DNA of 64,000 bases, taken from assembly GCF_900156815.1 (NCBI RefSeq), contig NZ_FTOT01000007.1, positions 1 through 64,000 on the forward strand, written 5' to 3'. This DNA is from Gemmobacter megaterium. GTDB lineage: Bacteria > Pseudomonadota > Alphaproteobacteria > Rhodobacterales > Rhodobacteraceae. The position numbers and the translations under genes were made by a program. Below, piece after piece: positions 55,137-63,229 of this stretch (position 1 is its first letter; each line of letters opens with the position of its first letter). The notes below the pieces were generated by a model. That model saw only the letters and a program-made list of their open reading frames with translations, was not told the DNA's origin and ran no database searches.

Positions 55137-55828
55137 GGCGTGTCCTCTGACTGGATCGCGGGGTGTACGGGGTTGGCGGTCGCGACTGCGCTGCGGAAAT
55201 GCGCATAGGCGGTGTCGATGAACGCCTCCATTGTCTGGCGGGCCGCCACGGGATCGCGGGCCGCGAACGCCTCGACCAAGCGGACAACGCCGCGTGCGGC
55301 ATCGGCGCGCGACTGCGCAGACCGCAATGTCGCGTGCCGGACCAGAACGACCTGATCGTCAAAACGCATCAGCACATCCTGCATACGCTGGTTCGGAATG
55401 CGCCCCAGCCACAACCCGCGAAAGGCAATGTTGGCCTGAACCGCCGCCTGTTCGGTGTCGGCCGCCTGCACCCGGTTGCGCCCGGCGATATAGGCGGCAA
55501 GATCGCTGTCGGTTGTTGCCGCAGCCACGTCGGCGACGCCCTGCGGTTCAAGCAGGCGGCGTATCTGAAAGATTTCCTCGACATCCTGCACCGTCAGTCG
55601 TGGCACATGGAAGCCGCCATCGCGCTGTTCCAGCATTCCGTTCTGCTCCAACCGGAACAACGCCTCGCGCACCGGGGTACGCGATACGGCAAGGCGGCGG
55701 GCCAGATCTTCCTCGACCATGCGCTCGCCCGGTTCGAACACCTGGGCCTGCATCATGGTGCGCAGGGTTTCAAAGACCTGGGCGGCCAGTGGCGGTTGAC
55801 GACGAATGCGGAAATCGGACGAAGACAC
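55133..55828 (-). CDS. GntR family transcriptional regulator, FCD type
   Basis: A 231-residue FadR-subfamily regulator. The N-terminal winged helix has ERMVEEDLARRLAVSRTPVREAL; the rest is an all-helical FCD ligand-binding domain with EIFQIRRLLEPQGVADVAA. I prefer a GTG start with GGAG 7 bases upstream over a TTG abutting the previous stop. It is the likely regulator of the palindrome GTATAC-core operator upstream of dctP, and its own gene lies inside that operon, so it should autoregulate. Confidence 0.92.
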   Translation of the reverse strand: MSSSDFRIRRQPPLAAQVFETLRTMMQAQVFEPGERMVEEDLARRLAVSRTPVREALFRLEQNGMLEQRDGGFHVPRLTVQDVEEIFQIRRLLEPQGVADVAAATTDSDLAAYIAGRNRVQAADTEQAAVQANIAFRGLWLGRIPNQRMQDVLMRFDDQVVLVRHATLRSAQSRADAARGVVRLVEAFAARDPVAARQTMEAFIDTAYAHFRSAVATANPVHPAIQSEDTP

Positions 55829-55855
55829 GGGGAAACTCCGGTACAAGACAGGCAA

Positions 55856-56554
55856 TCACGGGCGCAACGTCTCTGTCCACATGGCAAAATGCTTGTTGCC
55901 CCCATCATAGGCAGGGAAGGTGTGATAGTCTGCCCGCAATTCGTGGCGCACCGGGGATTGCAGCGCCGCGGTCAGCGCATCGCTGCTGTCGAACAGGATG
56001 CGGTTGCGTTGCAGGTGCCGCACCTTGGTATGCGGCAGGAATGAAACCCAGTCCACCGGTGTCAGAATCTCGATCCAGCGAATGCCGGGAAACCTTGCGA
56101 ACAGCGGGGGATGACCGGCCATGTAATGCGCGTGCCAGGCATTGTCGTCCTGCGCGGGACCGGGATAGTGCACGACAAACGAGCAGGGCAACGCACCCGC
56201 CGGTGTGCATATCTGCGGATCGGGCACATCCCAGGTGCGGCGCCAGAAGGCCTGCGCCGTCGCATCGGTCCCTGCAAGCGAGGGAAGCCGTGACCCAAGC
56301 TGTTGCAAGGGCCCGTCCGGAGCGCAGGCCGCCTCCAGCAGTTCCAGCCGGGGAAAGTGCAGTTGCAACCCCAGCGGGGGCGAGGCGCCATCATCCGTGT
56401 ACTGGTCCCGCGCGGTCGCGGGCGTAAAGATCAGCGCCTCGGTCATTCCGGGCACGGTGGACAGCAGATCTCTCAGCGCAGCCAGCTCTTCTGCCGGCAC
56501 CACAGGTGTGGTGCCGGGAGCCGCCTCGTGAAACAGCATCAGCGCAAAGGTCAT
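55856..56554 (-). CDS. EthD-like double alpha/beta-barrel protein
   Basis: A 232-residue protein built from two dimeric alpha/beta-barrel repeats. The second half resembles EthD: FVVHYPGPAQDDNAWHAHYM, HPPLFARFPGIRWIE and ALTAALQSPVRHELRADYHTFP. The first half is a shorter, more divergent copy. EthD is needed for ETBE oxidation by a P450 system but its reaction is not defined. GGAAGA precedes the ATG, which starts 2 bases after the dctM stop. Confidence 0.75.
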   Translation of the reverse strand: MTFALMLFHEAAPGTTPVVPAEELAALRDLLSTVPGMTEALIFTPATARDQYTDDGASPPLGLQLHFPRLELLEAACAPDGPLQQLGSRLPSLAGTDATAQAFWRRTWDVPDPQICTPAGALPCSFVVHYPGPAQDDNAWHAHYMAGHPPLFARFPGIRWIEILTPVDWVSFLPHTKVRHLQRNRILFDSSDALTAALQSPVRHELRADYHTFPAYDGGNKHFAMWTETLRP

Positions 56555-56556
56555 GG

Positions 56557-57873
56557 CTATCTTCCCATCAATCCGGGCAGCCACAGCGCCAATGGCGGGA
56601 AGGCGACCACGATCACGATCAGCAGCAACGTCAAACCGACATAGGGCGCGGCGGACACTGCCATTGTCCGCAACGTCGTTCCGCGCGGCGCAGAACCAAG
56701 CGCCACGTAAAGCAGCATCCCGAAGGGCGGCGTTGTAAAGCCGATCTCATAGGCCAGCAGAAGGATCAGGCCGAACCAGACCGGATCAAAGCCAAAGGAA
56801 TTGGCGATAGGCATGAACAGCGGAATGGTGATCAGCATCATCGACACCTGATCCATGAACATGCCCAGCACCAGAACAACGCAGACCATCATCAGCAGGG
56901 CGCCATATGGCCCGAGGTCAAATCCCGTCACGGCGCTGATGAACCCGTTCGACGCGCCCGAGAATGCAAAGATCTGGCTGAAGGTCGTCGAGGCAGTGAT
57001 GATCAGGAACGTCATGCCCGTCACCTTCATGGCGTCGTCCAGCGATTGCCAGATCACCGACCAGCGGAACTTGCGGTAGACCAGCAGCAGGGCAATGACC
57101 CCCATGCAGCCCAGACCCGCGCTTTCGGTCGGCGTGGCGATGCCCATGATGATCGTGCCGACCACACAGAAGATCAGGAAACCCATCGGTAGGATGTTCG
57201 CCGCCACGGCCCGCGCCTTGGCCCAGCCACTGGCCTTTGGGACCGGATATTGCGGGGCCGCTTCGGGATCTACGGTTGTCTGCACCCAGATCAGCAGGCA
57301 GAACATCGACACAAGCACGAGGCCAGGCAGCAGTCCGGCAATCAGCAATGCACCGACGTCGATCTGCGCCAGCGATCCCAGCAGAACCCCCAGCGTCGAA
57401 GGCGGGATGATCACCGCCAGCGATCCCGCGCCCAGGATCGGGCCATAGGCCATGTGCGGCTTGTAGTTGCGCTTGAGCATCTCGGGCGCCATCAGCGTGC
57501 CCATCATCCCGGCATTGGCCAGGCTGGACCCCGACAGGGCCGCAAAGATCGAGCCGGATCCCAGGGTGACATAGCTCAAACGGCCCCGAAGGTTGCCGAT
57601 GGCCAGATCCAGCGCATGGATCACCCTGTCGCCCAGGCCGGAACGAAAGAACAGGCTGCCCATCACCAGGAACATCGGCAATGGCGCCAGCGCATAGGTT
57701 GTCACGGCCTCGGAAAAGTTCGCCACCATCTGGGTCACGCCACGCGCGCCGCCAAAAAACAGGAACAGGCCCATGATATTGGTAGCAAAGAAGGCAAAGG
57801 CCACCGGCAACCCCAGCCCCATCAGCACCAGAATCGACGAGATCAGGATGGCAAAGGAATAGAACCAGTCCAT
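56557..57873 (-). CDS. dctM: TRAP transporter large permease (DctM)
   Basis: A 438-residue membrane protein with about 12 helices. LPVAFAFFATNIMGLF, GSLFFRSGLG, the SGSSLANAGMMGTLMAPEM segment and the second-half GMFMDQVSMMLITIPLFMPI are DctM signatures. It forms the sodium-coupled import channel for carboxylates together with DctQ and DctP. It follows dctQ by 3 bases. Confidence 0.96.
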   Translation of the reverse strand: MDWFYSFAILISSILVLMGLGLPVAFAFFATNIMGLFLFFGGARGVTQMVANFSEAVTTYALAPLPMFLVMGSLFFRSGLGDRVIHALDLAIGNLRGRLSYVTLGSGSIFAALSGSSLANAGMMGTLMAPEMLKRNYKPHMAYGPILGAGSLAVIIPPSTLGVLLGSLAQIDVGALLIAGLLPGLVLVSMFCLLIWVQTTVDPEAAPQYPVPKASGWAKARAVAANILPMGFLIFCVVGTIIMGIATPTESAGLGCMGVIALLLVYRKFRWSVIWQSLDDAMKVTGMTFLIITASTTFSQIFAFSGASNGFISAVTGFDLGPYGALLMMVCVVLVLGMFMDQVSMMLITIPLFMPIANSFGFDPVWFGLILLLAYEIGFTTPPFGMLLYVALGSAPRGTTLRTMAVSAAPYVGLTLLLIVIVVAFPPLALWLPGLMGR

Positions 57874-57876
57874 GGG

Positions 57877-58389
57877 TCAGTGCCCCCCTACTTCGAGCAG
57901 GTCACGATCATAGAAATCATCGTATCCCATCAGATAGCGCAGCCATTCCAGCGCCGAGAGCGCAAAGGCCGTGACCATCGGCAGAAAGACCACCCATTTC
58001 GGAATGTCGAACGTGCGCATTTCATAGGTGCCGCGCTGAATGGCCAAGGCCAGCGAGTTGAACGCAACCCATGCCAGATACAGGCACAGGACGATGCAGC
58101 CCAGATAGACCAGCCGCGCCAGTACCGCCTTGGCCCGTTCCGGCAAGGCGATGCGCAGGAATTCAACGAACACATGGCCCTTGCGCCGCACCAGCCAGGG
58201 CATCGACAGGAAGGTGATGTAAAGCAGGAAGAATTCCGAAGTGTTCACCGCCCAGGCCAGCGGGCGCAGGCCGGCGTTGCGCACGGCGACATCCGCCACC
58301 ACCAGCAGGACCAGCGCGCCGATCAGCAGGCGGGCGAAAACAGCCAGCAGCCAGCTCAGGCGGCCGGAGAGGTCGAACAGAAGTTTCAT
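57877..58389 (-). CDS. dctQ: TRAP transporter small permease (DctQ)
   Basis: A 170-residue protein with four membrane helices and the family motif NTSEFFLLYITFLSMPWLVRRKGHVFVEFL near residues 50-80 (described by its NTSEF and RRKGHVFVE parts). It supports the DctM permease. It is separated from dctP by an 85-base spacer holding a strong hairpin. Confidence 0.93.
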   Translation of the reverse strand: MKLLFDLSGRLSWLLAVFARLLIGALVLLVVADVAVRNAGLRPLAWAVNTSEFFLLYITFLSMPWLVRRKGHVFVEFLRIALPERAKAVLARLVYLGCIVLCLYLAWVAFNSLALAIQRGTYEMRTFDIPKWVVFLPMVTAFALSALEWLRYLMGYDDFYDRDLLEVGGH

Positions 58390-58443
58390 GTCGGGGATTC
58401 CGTCGGCAGGGGGCCTGGGGCCGGATCTGGCAGGCAGCGGAAA

Positions 58444-58466
58444 GGCCGGGGGGTTGCCCCCCGGCC
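58444..58466 (-). terminator. Hairpin in the dctP-dctQ spacer (partial terminator or mRNA stabiliser)
   Basis: GGCCGGGGGG / CCCCCCGGCC with a 3-base loop lies 9 bases after the dctP stop on the minus strand. The tail is only CTTTCC, so it should reduce rather than abolish readthrough and protect the dctP mRNA, giving more binding protein than permease. Confidence 0.65.
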
Positions 58467-58474
58467 AGATCCGT

Positions 58475-59449
58475 TTACTGGAACAGCTCTTTCAGCTTGG
58501 CGATATGGGTCGGATCGCGCGACTCCATCCGCTGCCACGAGGCGTCGGCGGCCATCTGAAGGAACTTGTCCTTGCCCGCGCCGGTCATGCTGACGGCGGT
58601 CTGCCCCTTGTCCAGCATTTCCTGTGCCAGCTTCGCGGCCAGCGAGGCCGTTTCGTCATAGGACTTCTGTTCGTATTCGGCGGCAACCTCGGTCACGATC
58701 TTCTGTGCCTCGGGCGACAGGGCCTCGAAGGAATCCTTGTTCATCGAAATCAGCACGTCCATGCGGAAGTAGCTGGGATCCACGCGATATTTGGTGAACT
58801 TGTCCCAGCCGAAGGACGCATAACCCAGCACCGGATAGGCGTTGGCATTGATCACGCCACGCTCCAGCGAGGTATAGACCTCGGGGGCGGGCTGGATGAT
58901 CATGGTGGCGCCCAGATTGTCGAACAGTTGCTTGTACAACGGCGAGGCGCGGATGGTGATGGTCGAGAAATCAAGCATCCCGTCTTCGGTCAGCTTGGGT
59001 TCGTTCACCGTCCAGATGTGAAAGCCCGCCGAGGCATTCATATGGGCCAGCAGCTTGGCATTGCCCTTTTGCTGGTAGATGCTGTCGATCAGATCCCAGG
59101 CACCGTTCTTGCGCGCCTCTGCCGGCGGCAGGGTGGCGGCCGACAGAACCTCGCCTTCGGGCACCAGCTCCAGATACAGGCCAGCCGGGGTGTGGATCAT
59201 GTCGATCAGCCCGTTCTGCTGCGCGGTGCCCAGCTGCGGGTTCGGGATAACCTCGGGGCCACCCCGGACATCAATACGCACCACACCCTTGCCGCGTTCG
59301 TTCACCGCCTCGACAAAGCGCAGGAATTCCTGGGTAAAGTCGCTGGGGCCTGGTGCAAAATGCACGGCATTGATCACATCTTCGGCGGTCGCGGCAGTGC
59401 CGGTCATTGCCATGAGGGCGGCAAAGGCCACCGACTTCAGCTTGTTCAT
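58475..59449 (-). CDS. dctP: TRAP transporter substrate-binding protein (DctP)
   Basis: A 324-residue periplasmic binding protein with signal peptide (ALMAMTGTAATA). The DctP fold shows FTQEFLRFVEAVNERGKGVVRIDVRGG, IDMIHTPAGLYLELVPEGE, the TIRASPLYKQLFDNLGAT segment and Arg in it that usually binds the carboxylate, and YTSLERGVINANAYP. The ligand is likely an organic acid. It opens an operon whose promoter carries a GntR-type operator. Confidence 0.95.
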   Translation of the reverse strand: MNKLKSVAFAALMAMTGTAATAEDVINAVHFAPGPSDFTQEFLRFVEAVNERGKGVVRIDVRGGPEVIPNPQLGTAQQNGLIDMIHTPAGLYLELVPEGEVLSAATLPPAEARKNGAWDLIDSIYQQKGNAKLLAHMNASAGFHIWTVNEPKLTEDGMLDFSTITIRASPLYKQLFDNLGATMIIQPAPEVYTSLERGVINANAYPVLGYASFGWDKFTKYRVDPSYFRMDVLISMNKDSFEALSPEAQKIVTEVAAEYEQKSYDETASLAAKLAQEMLDKGQTAVSMTGAGKDKFLQMAADASWQRMESRDPTHIAKLKELFQ

Positions 59450-59534
59450 TGGGTTCTCCGAGTTGGCATGTTGGATCCCGCGTCACTGCGGGTTGGACGA
59501 CTGGTCAGCGGCAAGCTGCCAAGTTTCTTGTGTT

Positions 59535-59564
59535 CTGTATACAGTATTTTGAGCCTTTCTTCAA
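59535..59564 (-). promoter_or_regulatory. Promoter of dctP with a GntR-type operator over the -10 box
   Basis: On the minus strand TTGAAG (-35, 59559-59564) is separated by exactly 17 bp from TATACA (-10, 59536-59541). The perfect palindrome CTGTATACAG (59535-59544) covers the -10 box and has the GT-AT-AC core expected for FadR-subfamily GntR regulators. Repression by the GntR protein encoded five genes downstream is inferred. The -35 box overlaps the last codon of the acyl-CoA synthetase gene. Confidence 0.7.
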
Positions 59565-61189
59565 TGACTAGTTTCCGACCGAACCTTCCGCAGCGCCTGC
59601 TTTTCAGCACGCAGATCATGGCAGCGCGGGTCGGCCAGGGGATTTTCCGTCAACCCGCCCAGATCGGCCTTGCGCACCTTCTGGGTCGATGTGACGGGCA
59701 GCGCATCGCGGAACACGACAAACCCCGGCACCTTGTAATAGGCCAGCCGTCCGGCCGCGTGATCCACCAGCGCACGGGCCACTGCGGCCTCGTCAACGCC
59801 CGGCTTTGGGACGACAACCGCCATCACCTCTTCGCCGCGCAAGGGATCATCGGCGGCGACAACCGCCACCTGCGCCACCTGCGGATGGGTGTTCAGGATC
59901 CCCTCGACCTCCAGCGCGGCGATATTCTCTCCAGACCGGCGGATGATGTTCTTCTTGCGGTCCATGAAATGCAGCGCACCGTCGGGGCCCTGACGCATGA
60001 TGTCGCCGGTGTGCAGCCAGCCGCCCTGCCAGATGGCGTCGGTCGCGGCAGGATCGTTCAGATACCCGGAAAAGAGGCCGCGCCGGGGGTCATCCCCCCA
60101 AGCGCGGACCACCAGTTCGCCAGGGATGCCGGGGGAAACATCCAGCCCCTGGTCGTCGATCAATCTGTAGTCCATCGCGGGGCCCGGCCGGTCGGGGCGG
60201 CCAAGGCAACGGGTGCCCACGTTGCGCGGTTCTGCCACCGCGCTCAGGATGCAGGCGCCGCCGGTCTCGGTCATCGCCCAGCCTTCCAGCAGCGGGACGC
60301 CGAACCGATCCTCGAAGGCAGCGTGATGGTCGGCGTGGACCCCGCCCCCCAAGCCAAAGCGCAATGCATGGTCACGGTCGCCGGAACCGGGCGGAATCGC
60401 CAGCAGGATCGCCGGCATCACACCCAGATAGTGGAAACAGGTGGCGCCGGTCTCGCGCGCCATGTCCCACCAGCTACGCGGGTGAAACCGGTCGATGATC
60501 ACCTGTGCGCCGCCGGTTGCCAACATGCCCATGAAGCTGTTGCCCATGGCATTGACGTGAAAGGCAGGCAGCGGGGTCATCAGCCGCTCGGCGCCTTCAC
60601 GCAAGGCGATCGGGGCGGGCTGCGCGGCGTACCAGGCCCCCCACTGCATGAAATACAGGTCCGACAGAATGCAGCCTTTGGGCTTGCCGGTGGTGCCGGA
60701 CGTATAGATCAGCGCACATTCGCCGGTGCCCGGTTCCGGCATCGTTCCAGCCGGGCCGGGTGCGGCAGGCGGCGCCGCGTCGTCGGTGATCGCAGGCACG
60801 CCGTGCCCCTGCATCTGCGCCAGCCGCGACGGCAGCGCCACGGCCAGAACCGCCCCCGAATGCCCGATGAGATAGGCAATCTCGTCCGGCGTCGCGTCGG
60901 GATTGATCGGAACGATCGCCACCCCCAAACCGTTCAACGCCAGCCAATGGAAGAAATGCTCCGGGCGGTTCTCCAGCAGCAGCGCGACACGATGGCCTGG
61001 CCCATAGCCTGCGGCAGCATAGGACATGCGCAGCCGCAGAACCTCGGCCAGCGCCTCGGCATAGGTCCAGTGCGTGCGGCCCGCCCCCCACAGATCGGCG
61101 ACCGCCTGCGGCAGGATGAACAGCGGATGCTCCGCGAACCGCGCTGCCTGAACGGCAAGTTGCAGCGAGGGGGTGGCAGCAAGCGTCAT
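59561..61189 (-). CDS. AMP-dependent acyl-CoA synthetase (acyl/aryl-CoA ligase)
   Basis: A 542-residue ANL-superfamily ligase. The ATP motif YTSGTTGKPKG, the LEGWAMTETGG segment, YRTGD-equivalent LHTGDIMRQ and the hinge region DRKKNIIRRSGENI are intact, as is the C-terminal lysine region (TSTQKVRKADL). It activates a carboxylate to its CoA thioester. AAAGGTGAT precedes the ATG. It is the fourth gene of a thiolase / DUF35-SDR / cyclase set, 40 bases after the cyclase. Confidence 0.93.
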   Translation of the reverse strand: MTLAATPSLQLAVQAARFAEHPLFILPQAVADLWGAGRTHWTYAEALAEVLRLRMSYAAAGYGPGHRVALLLENRPEHFFHWLALNGLGVAIVPINPDATPDEIAYLIGHSGAVLAVALPSRLAQMQGHGVPAITDDAAPPAAPGPAGTMPEPGTGECALIYTSGTTGKPKGCILSDLYFMQWGAWYAAQPAPIALREGAERLMTPLPAFHVNAMGNSFMGMLATGGAQVIIDRFHPRSWWDMARETGATCFHYLGVMPAILLAIPPGSGDRDHALRFGLGGGVHADHHAAFEDRFGVPLLEGWAMTETGGACILSAVAEPRNVGTRCLGRPDRPGPAMDYRLIDDQGLDVSPGIPGELVVRAWGDDPRRGLFSGYLNDPAATDAIWQGGWLHTGDIMRQGPDGALHFMDRKKNIIRRSGENIAALEVEGILNTHPQVAQVAVVAADDPLRGEEVMAVVVPKPGVDEAAVARALVDHAAGRLAYYKVPGFVVFRDALPVTSTQKVRKADLGGLTENPLADPRCHDLRAEKQALRKVRSETSH

Positions 61190-61229
61190 GGCAAGATCAC
61201 CTTTGCGGAATGGCGGGACGGACAGCGCA

Positions 61230-62006
61230 TCAGGAAGCATCGGGAACAAGCGCCAGCACCCGCAAGGGGCTGCCAGAGCCTTCGTGTACCTTCAGAGGTG
61301 CCGCGAACAGCACCGCCCCCTTGGCGGGCAACAAATGCAGGTTGGTCAGGCATTGCAGGCCATAGCGGCCGGCCCCGTGCAGATAGTGGTGGGCCGGGTA
61401 GGGCGGCTGGAAATCCCCGCCCTGCCCGGCATCTGTACCAATGGTTTCCGTGCCAAAGCCCAGGATACCCCGATCCTGCACCAGCCAGCGCATCGCCTCG
61501 GCATCAGGCCCCGGCGTATGGGCCCCATCGGCGCGCAGGTTGGCATAGGCGGCGCCCTTGCGCAGGGACCAGCCGGTACGCATCAGAACCCAGGCGCCCG
61601 CAGGAATGCGGCCATGCGCTGTCTCCCACACCTCAAGCGCGGCGCGGGTCAGCAGATGGTCGTCATCGGCGGCGCTCTCGGCGGAACAGTCGATCACCAC
61701 GGCAGGCGCAATCATGTGTTCCGGCGGCAGCGTATCCACCGTGCCGCGCGGCATGTCGCGCCCGGTGAACCAGTGGGCCGGTGCATCGAAATGCGTGCCG
61801 GTATGCTCGCCAAAGGACAGGTTGTTCCAGTACCACGCGGGGCCAGCCGCATCATAGCGGCTGATCCGTTCAATCCGCACCGGGGCCGACGGCGCAAATT
61901 CGGGCGGAAGCACGATGGTGGGGAAATCCTCGGTCAAGGTCTGGGTCAGGTCCACCACACGGACAGCGCCAGTCGCCAAGGCAGAGGTCAGCGTTTCCAG
62001 GATCAT
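61230..62006 (-). CDS. Cyclase family protein (kynurenine formamidase-like hydrolase)
   Basis: A 258-residue metal hydrolase of the cyclase family (PF04199). The motif HTGTHFDAPAHW supplies metal-binding His and Asp residues near residue 75, and VVDLTQTLTEDFPTIVLPPEF is the typical N-terminal lead. Members hydrolyse arylformamides, lactones or cyclic amides. The ATG shares one base with the upstream stop (TGATG). In this operon it could open a ring or amide after oxygenation. Confidence 0.92.
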   Translation of the reverse strand: MILETLTSALATGAVRVVDLTQTLTEDFPTIVLPPEFAPSAPVRIERISRYDAAGPAWYWNNLSFGEHTGTHFDAPAHWFTGRDMPRGTVDTLPPEHMIAPAVVIDCSAESAADDDHLLTRAALEVWETAHGRIPAGAWVLMRTGWSLRKGAAYANLRADGAHTPGPDAEAMRWLVQDRGILGFGTETIGTDAGQGGDFQPPYPAHHYLHGAGRYGLQCLTNLHLLPAKGAVLFAAPLKVHEGSGSPLRVLALVPDAS

Positions 62007-63229
62007 CAGAACCTCCCCTGTGCAAGCTCGCGCTCCAGCGCCTTGGGGTTTTCGGCCAGCCGGTCCAGCAGATCACGCGCCAGATCGCCGACGACCACCT
62101 CCTCCAGCCCCTTCATCAGACCCATGACGATGGCATCGGCCAGCGCCTTGCCGCCCACCTTGGGCTGGACAAAGGTCTGGAACCAGTCATCTTCGGTCGG
62201 CCCCGACAGAACCGTCAGCAGCCGCACACCGCCCTGCGCCAAATCGGCGCGCAGAGCCTGGCCAAAGGCCAGGGCTGCGGCATGGGCCGCAGCATAGCCC
62301 GCCAGGACGGGCGGATGCGCCCGGCCAAAGACCGACCCTACATTGACCCAGGCGACGGCACCCCCGTCCCCATCGGCGCCACGTCCGGCCATGGCCGGCC
62401 CGAACACCCGTGCCAGCCGCATCAACCCAAAGGCGACCACTTCCATCGCCTGTCGGGCATCTGCGGCAGCCGTAGGGGCGCCAAGGCCGCCGGGCCGCGG
62501 CCAATCGGCAGTGTTGATCAGGATTTCCACCTTGCCGCCAATGTCGCGGGCCAGATCCTCGACCGAACGATCACTGACCAGATCCAGCGGCAGCAGCGTC
62601 ACGCCGGGAATGGTGGCAAACTCTGCCCGCGCAGGCAGCGGCTTCCAATCCTCGGGCACGCCAACGACCACTGTCTGGGCACCTGCCTTGACGAGTGCGC
62701 GGGCCAGCGGCAGGGCGGCAACGTGGCGCGCATCGGTGATCAGGACGCGGCGATCACGGGGGTTCGCGGTCATCTCGTGCCATTGCGGATCAGCGGTCAT
62801 ATCCTGCCCCTTCTTGGCGGCGAACAGCACCGCCTGCCCGGCGCGGTCCAGCATCAGGTTCAGCGCCACCTTGTCGCCCGGCGCGCAATCGGGGCCCAGA
62901 TGCACCACCGCCTGTGGCCCGCAGTCCATTTGAACCAGCCCCACCCGCCAGGGTGCGCGCTCGCGGAAGTAAGCGTCGGCAGGAACTTCGGCCGTGGTGG
63001 CAGAGATCACACGACCCGCAGCAGGCGCGGGTTGCAGCGCCACTTCGGACAGGCAGGCCGGGCACAGTTCCGGCATCGGCCAGGCGAAGCGACCGCAGGC
63101 CGTGCAGCAGGGCAGCTCGAACCGCCCCTGTCCGGCCGCGGCCGCCAGCAGATGCGCAGCCCGCGACCGGGCGCCGGGTGGCAACAGCGGGCGGCGGGTG
63201 CGCAGCAGCGGGTTCTTCCTGGCACGCAT
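62006..63229 (-). CDS. Fusion of DUF35 zinc-ribbon/OB-fold domain and degenerate SDR domain
   Basis: A 407-residue protein. Residues 1-150: a zinc ribbon (Cys42, Cys45, Cys56, Cys59 in CTACG...CPAC) and OB-fold of the DUF35 family, partners of SCP2-type thiolases. Residues about 155-395: a short-chain dehydrogenase fold. In the SDR part the glycine-rich NAD motif reads TDARHVAA and the YxxxK motif is YAAAH, so NAD binding and catalysis are doubtful, although the NVGS serine remains. The ATG (63229) shares a base with the thiolase stop; a GTG just before it is possible. Confidence 0.85.
   Translation of the reverse strand: MRARKNPLLRTRRPLLPPGARSRAAHLLAAAAGQGRFELPCCTACGRFAWPMPELCPACLSEVALQPAPAAGRVISATTAEVPADAYFRERAPWRVGLVQMDCGPQAVVHLGPDCAPGDKVALNLMLDRAGQAVLFAAKKGQDMTADPQWHEMTANPRDRRVLITDARHVAALPLARALVKAGAQTVVVGVPEDWKPLPARAEFATIPGVTLLPLDLVSDRSVEDLARDIGGKVEILINTADWPRPGGLGAPTAAADARQAMEVVAFGLMRLARVFGPAMAGRGADGDGGAVAWVNVGSVFGRAHPPVLAGYAAAHAAALAFGQALRADLAQGGVRLLTVLSGPTEDDWFQTFVQPKVGGKALADAIVMGLMKGLEEVVVGDLARDLLDRLAENPKALERELAQGRF

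Noticed and set aside
58241-61768. Plus-strand open frame of about 1175 codons across the TRAP and acyl-CoA synthetase genes
   Set aside because: Same artefact: it is antisense to dctQ, dctP, the ligase and the cyclase, each of which has intact motifs.
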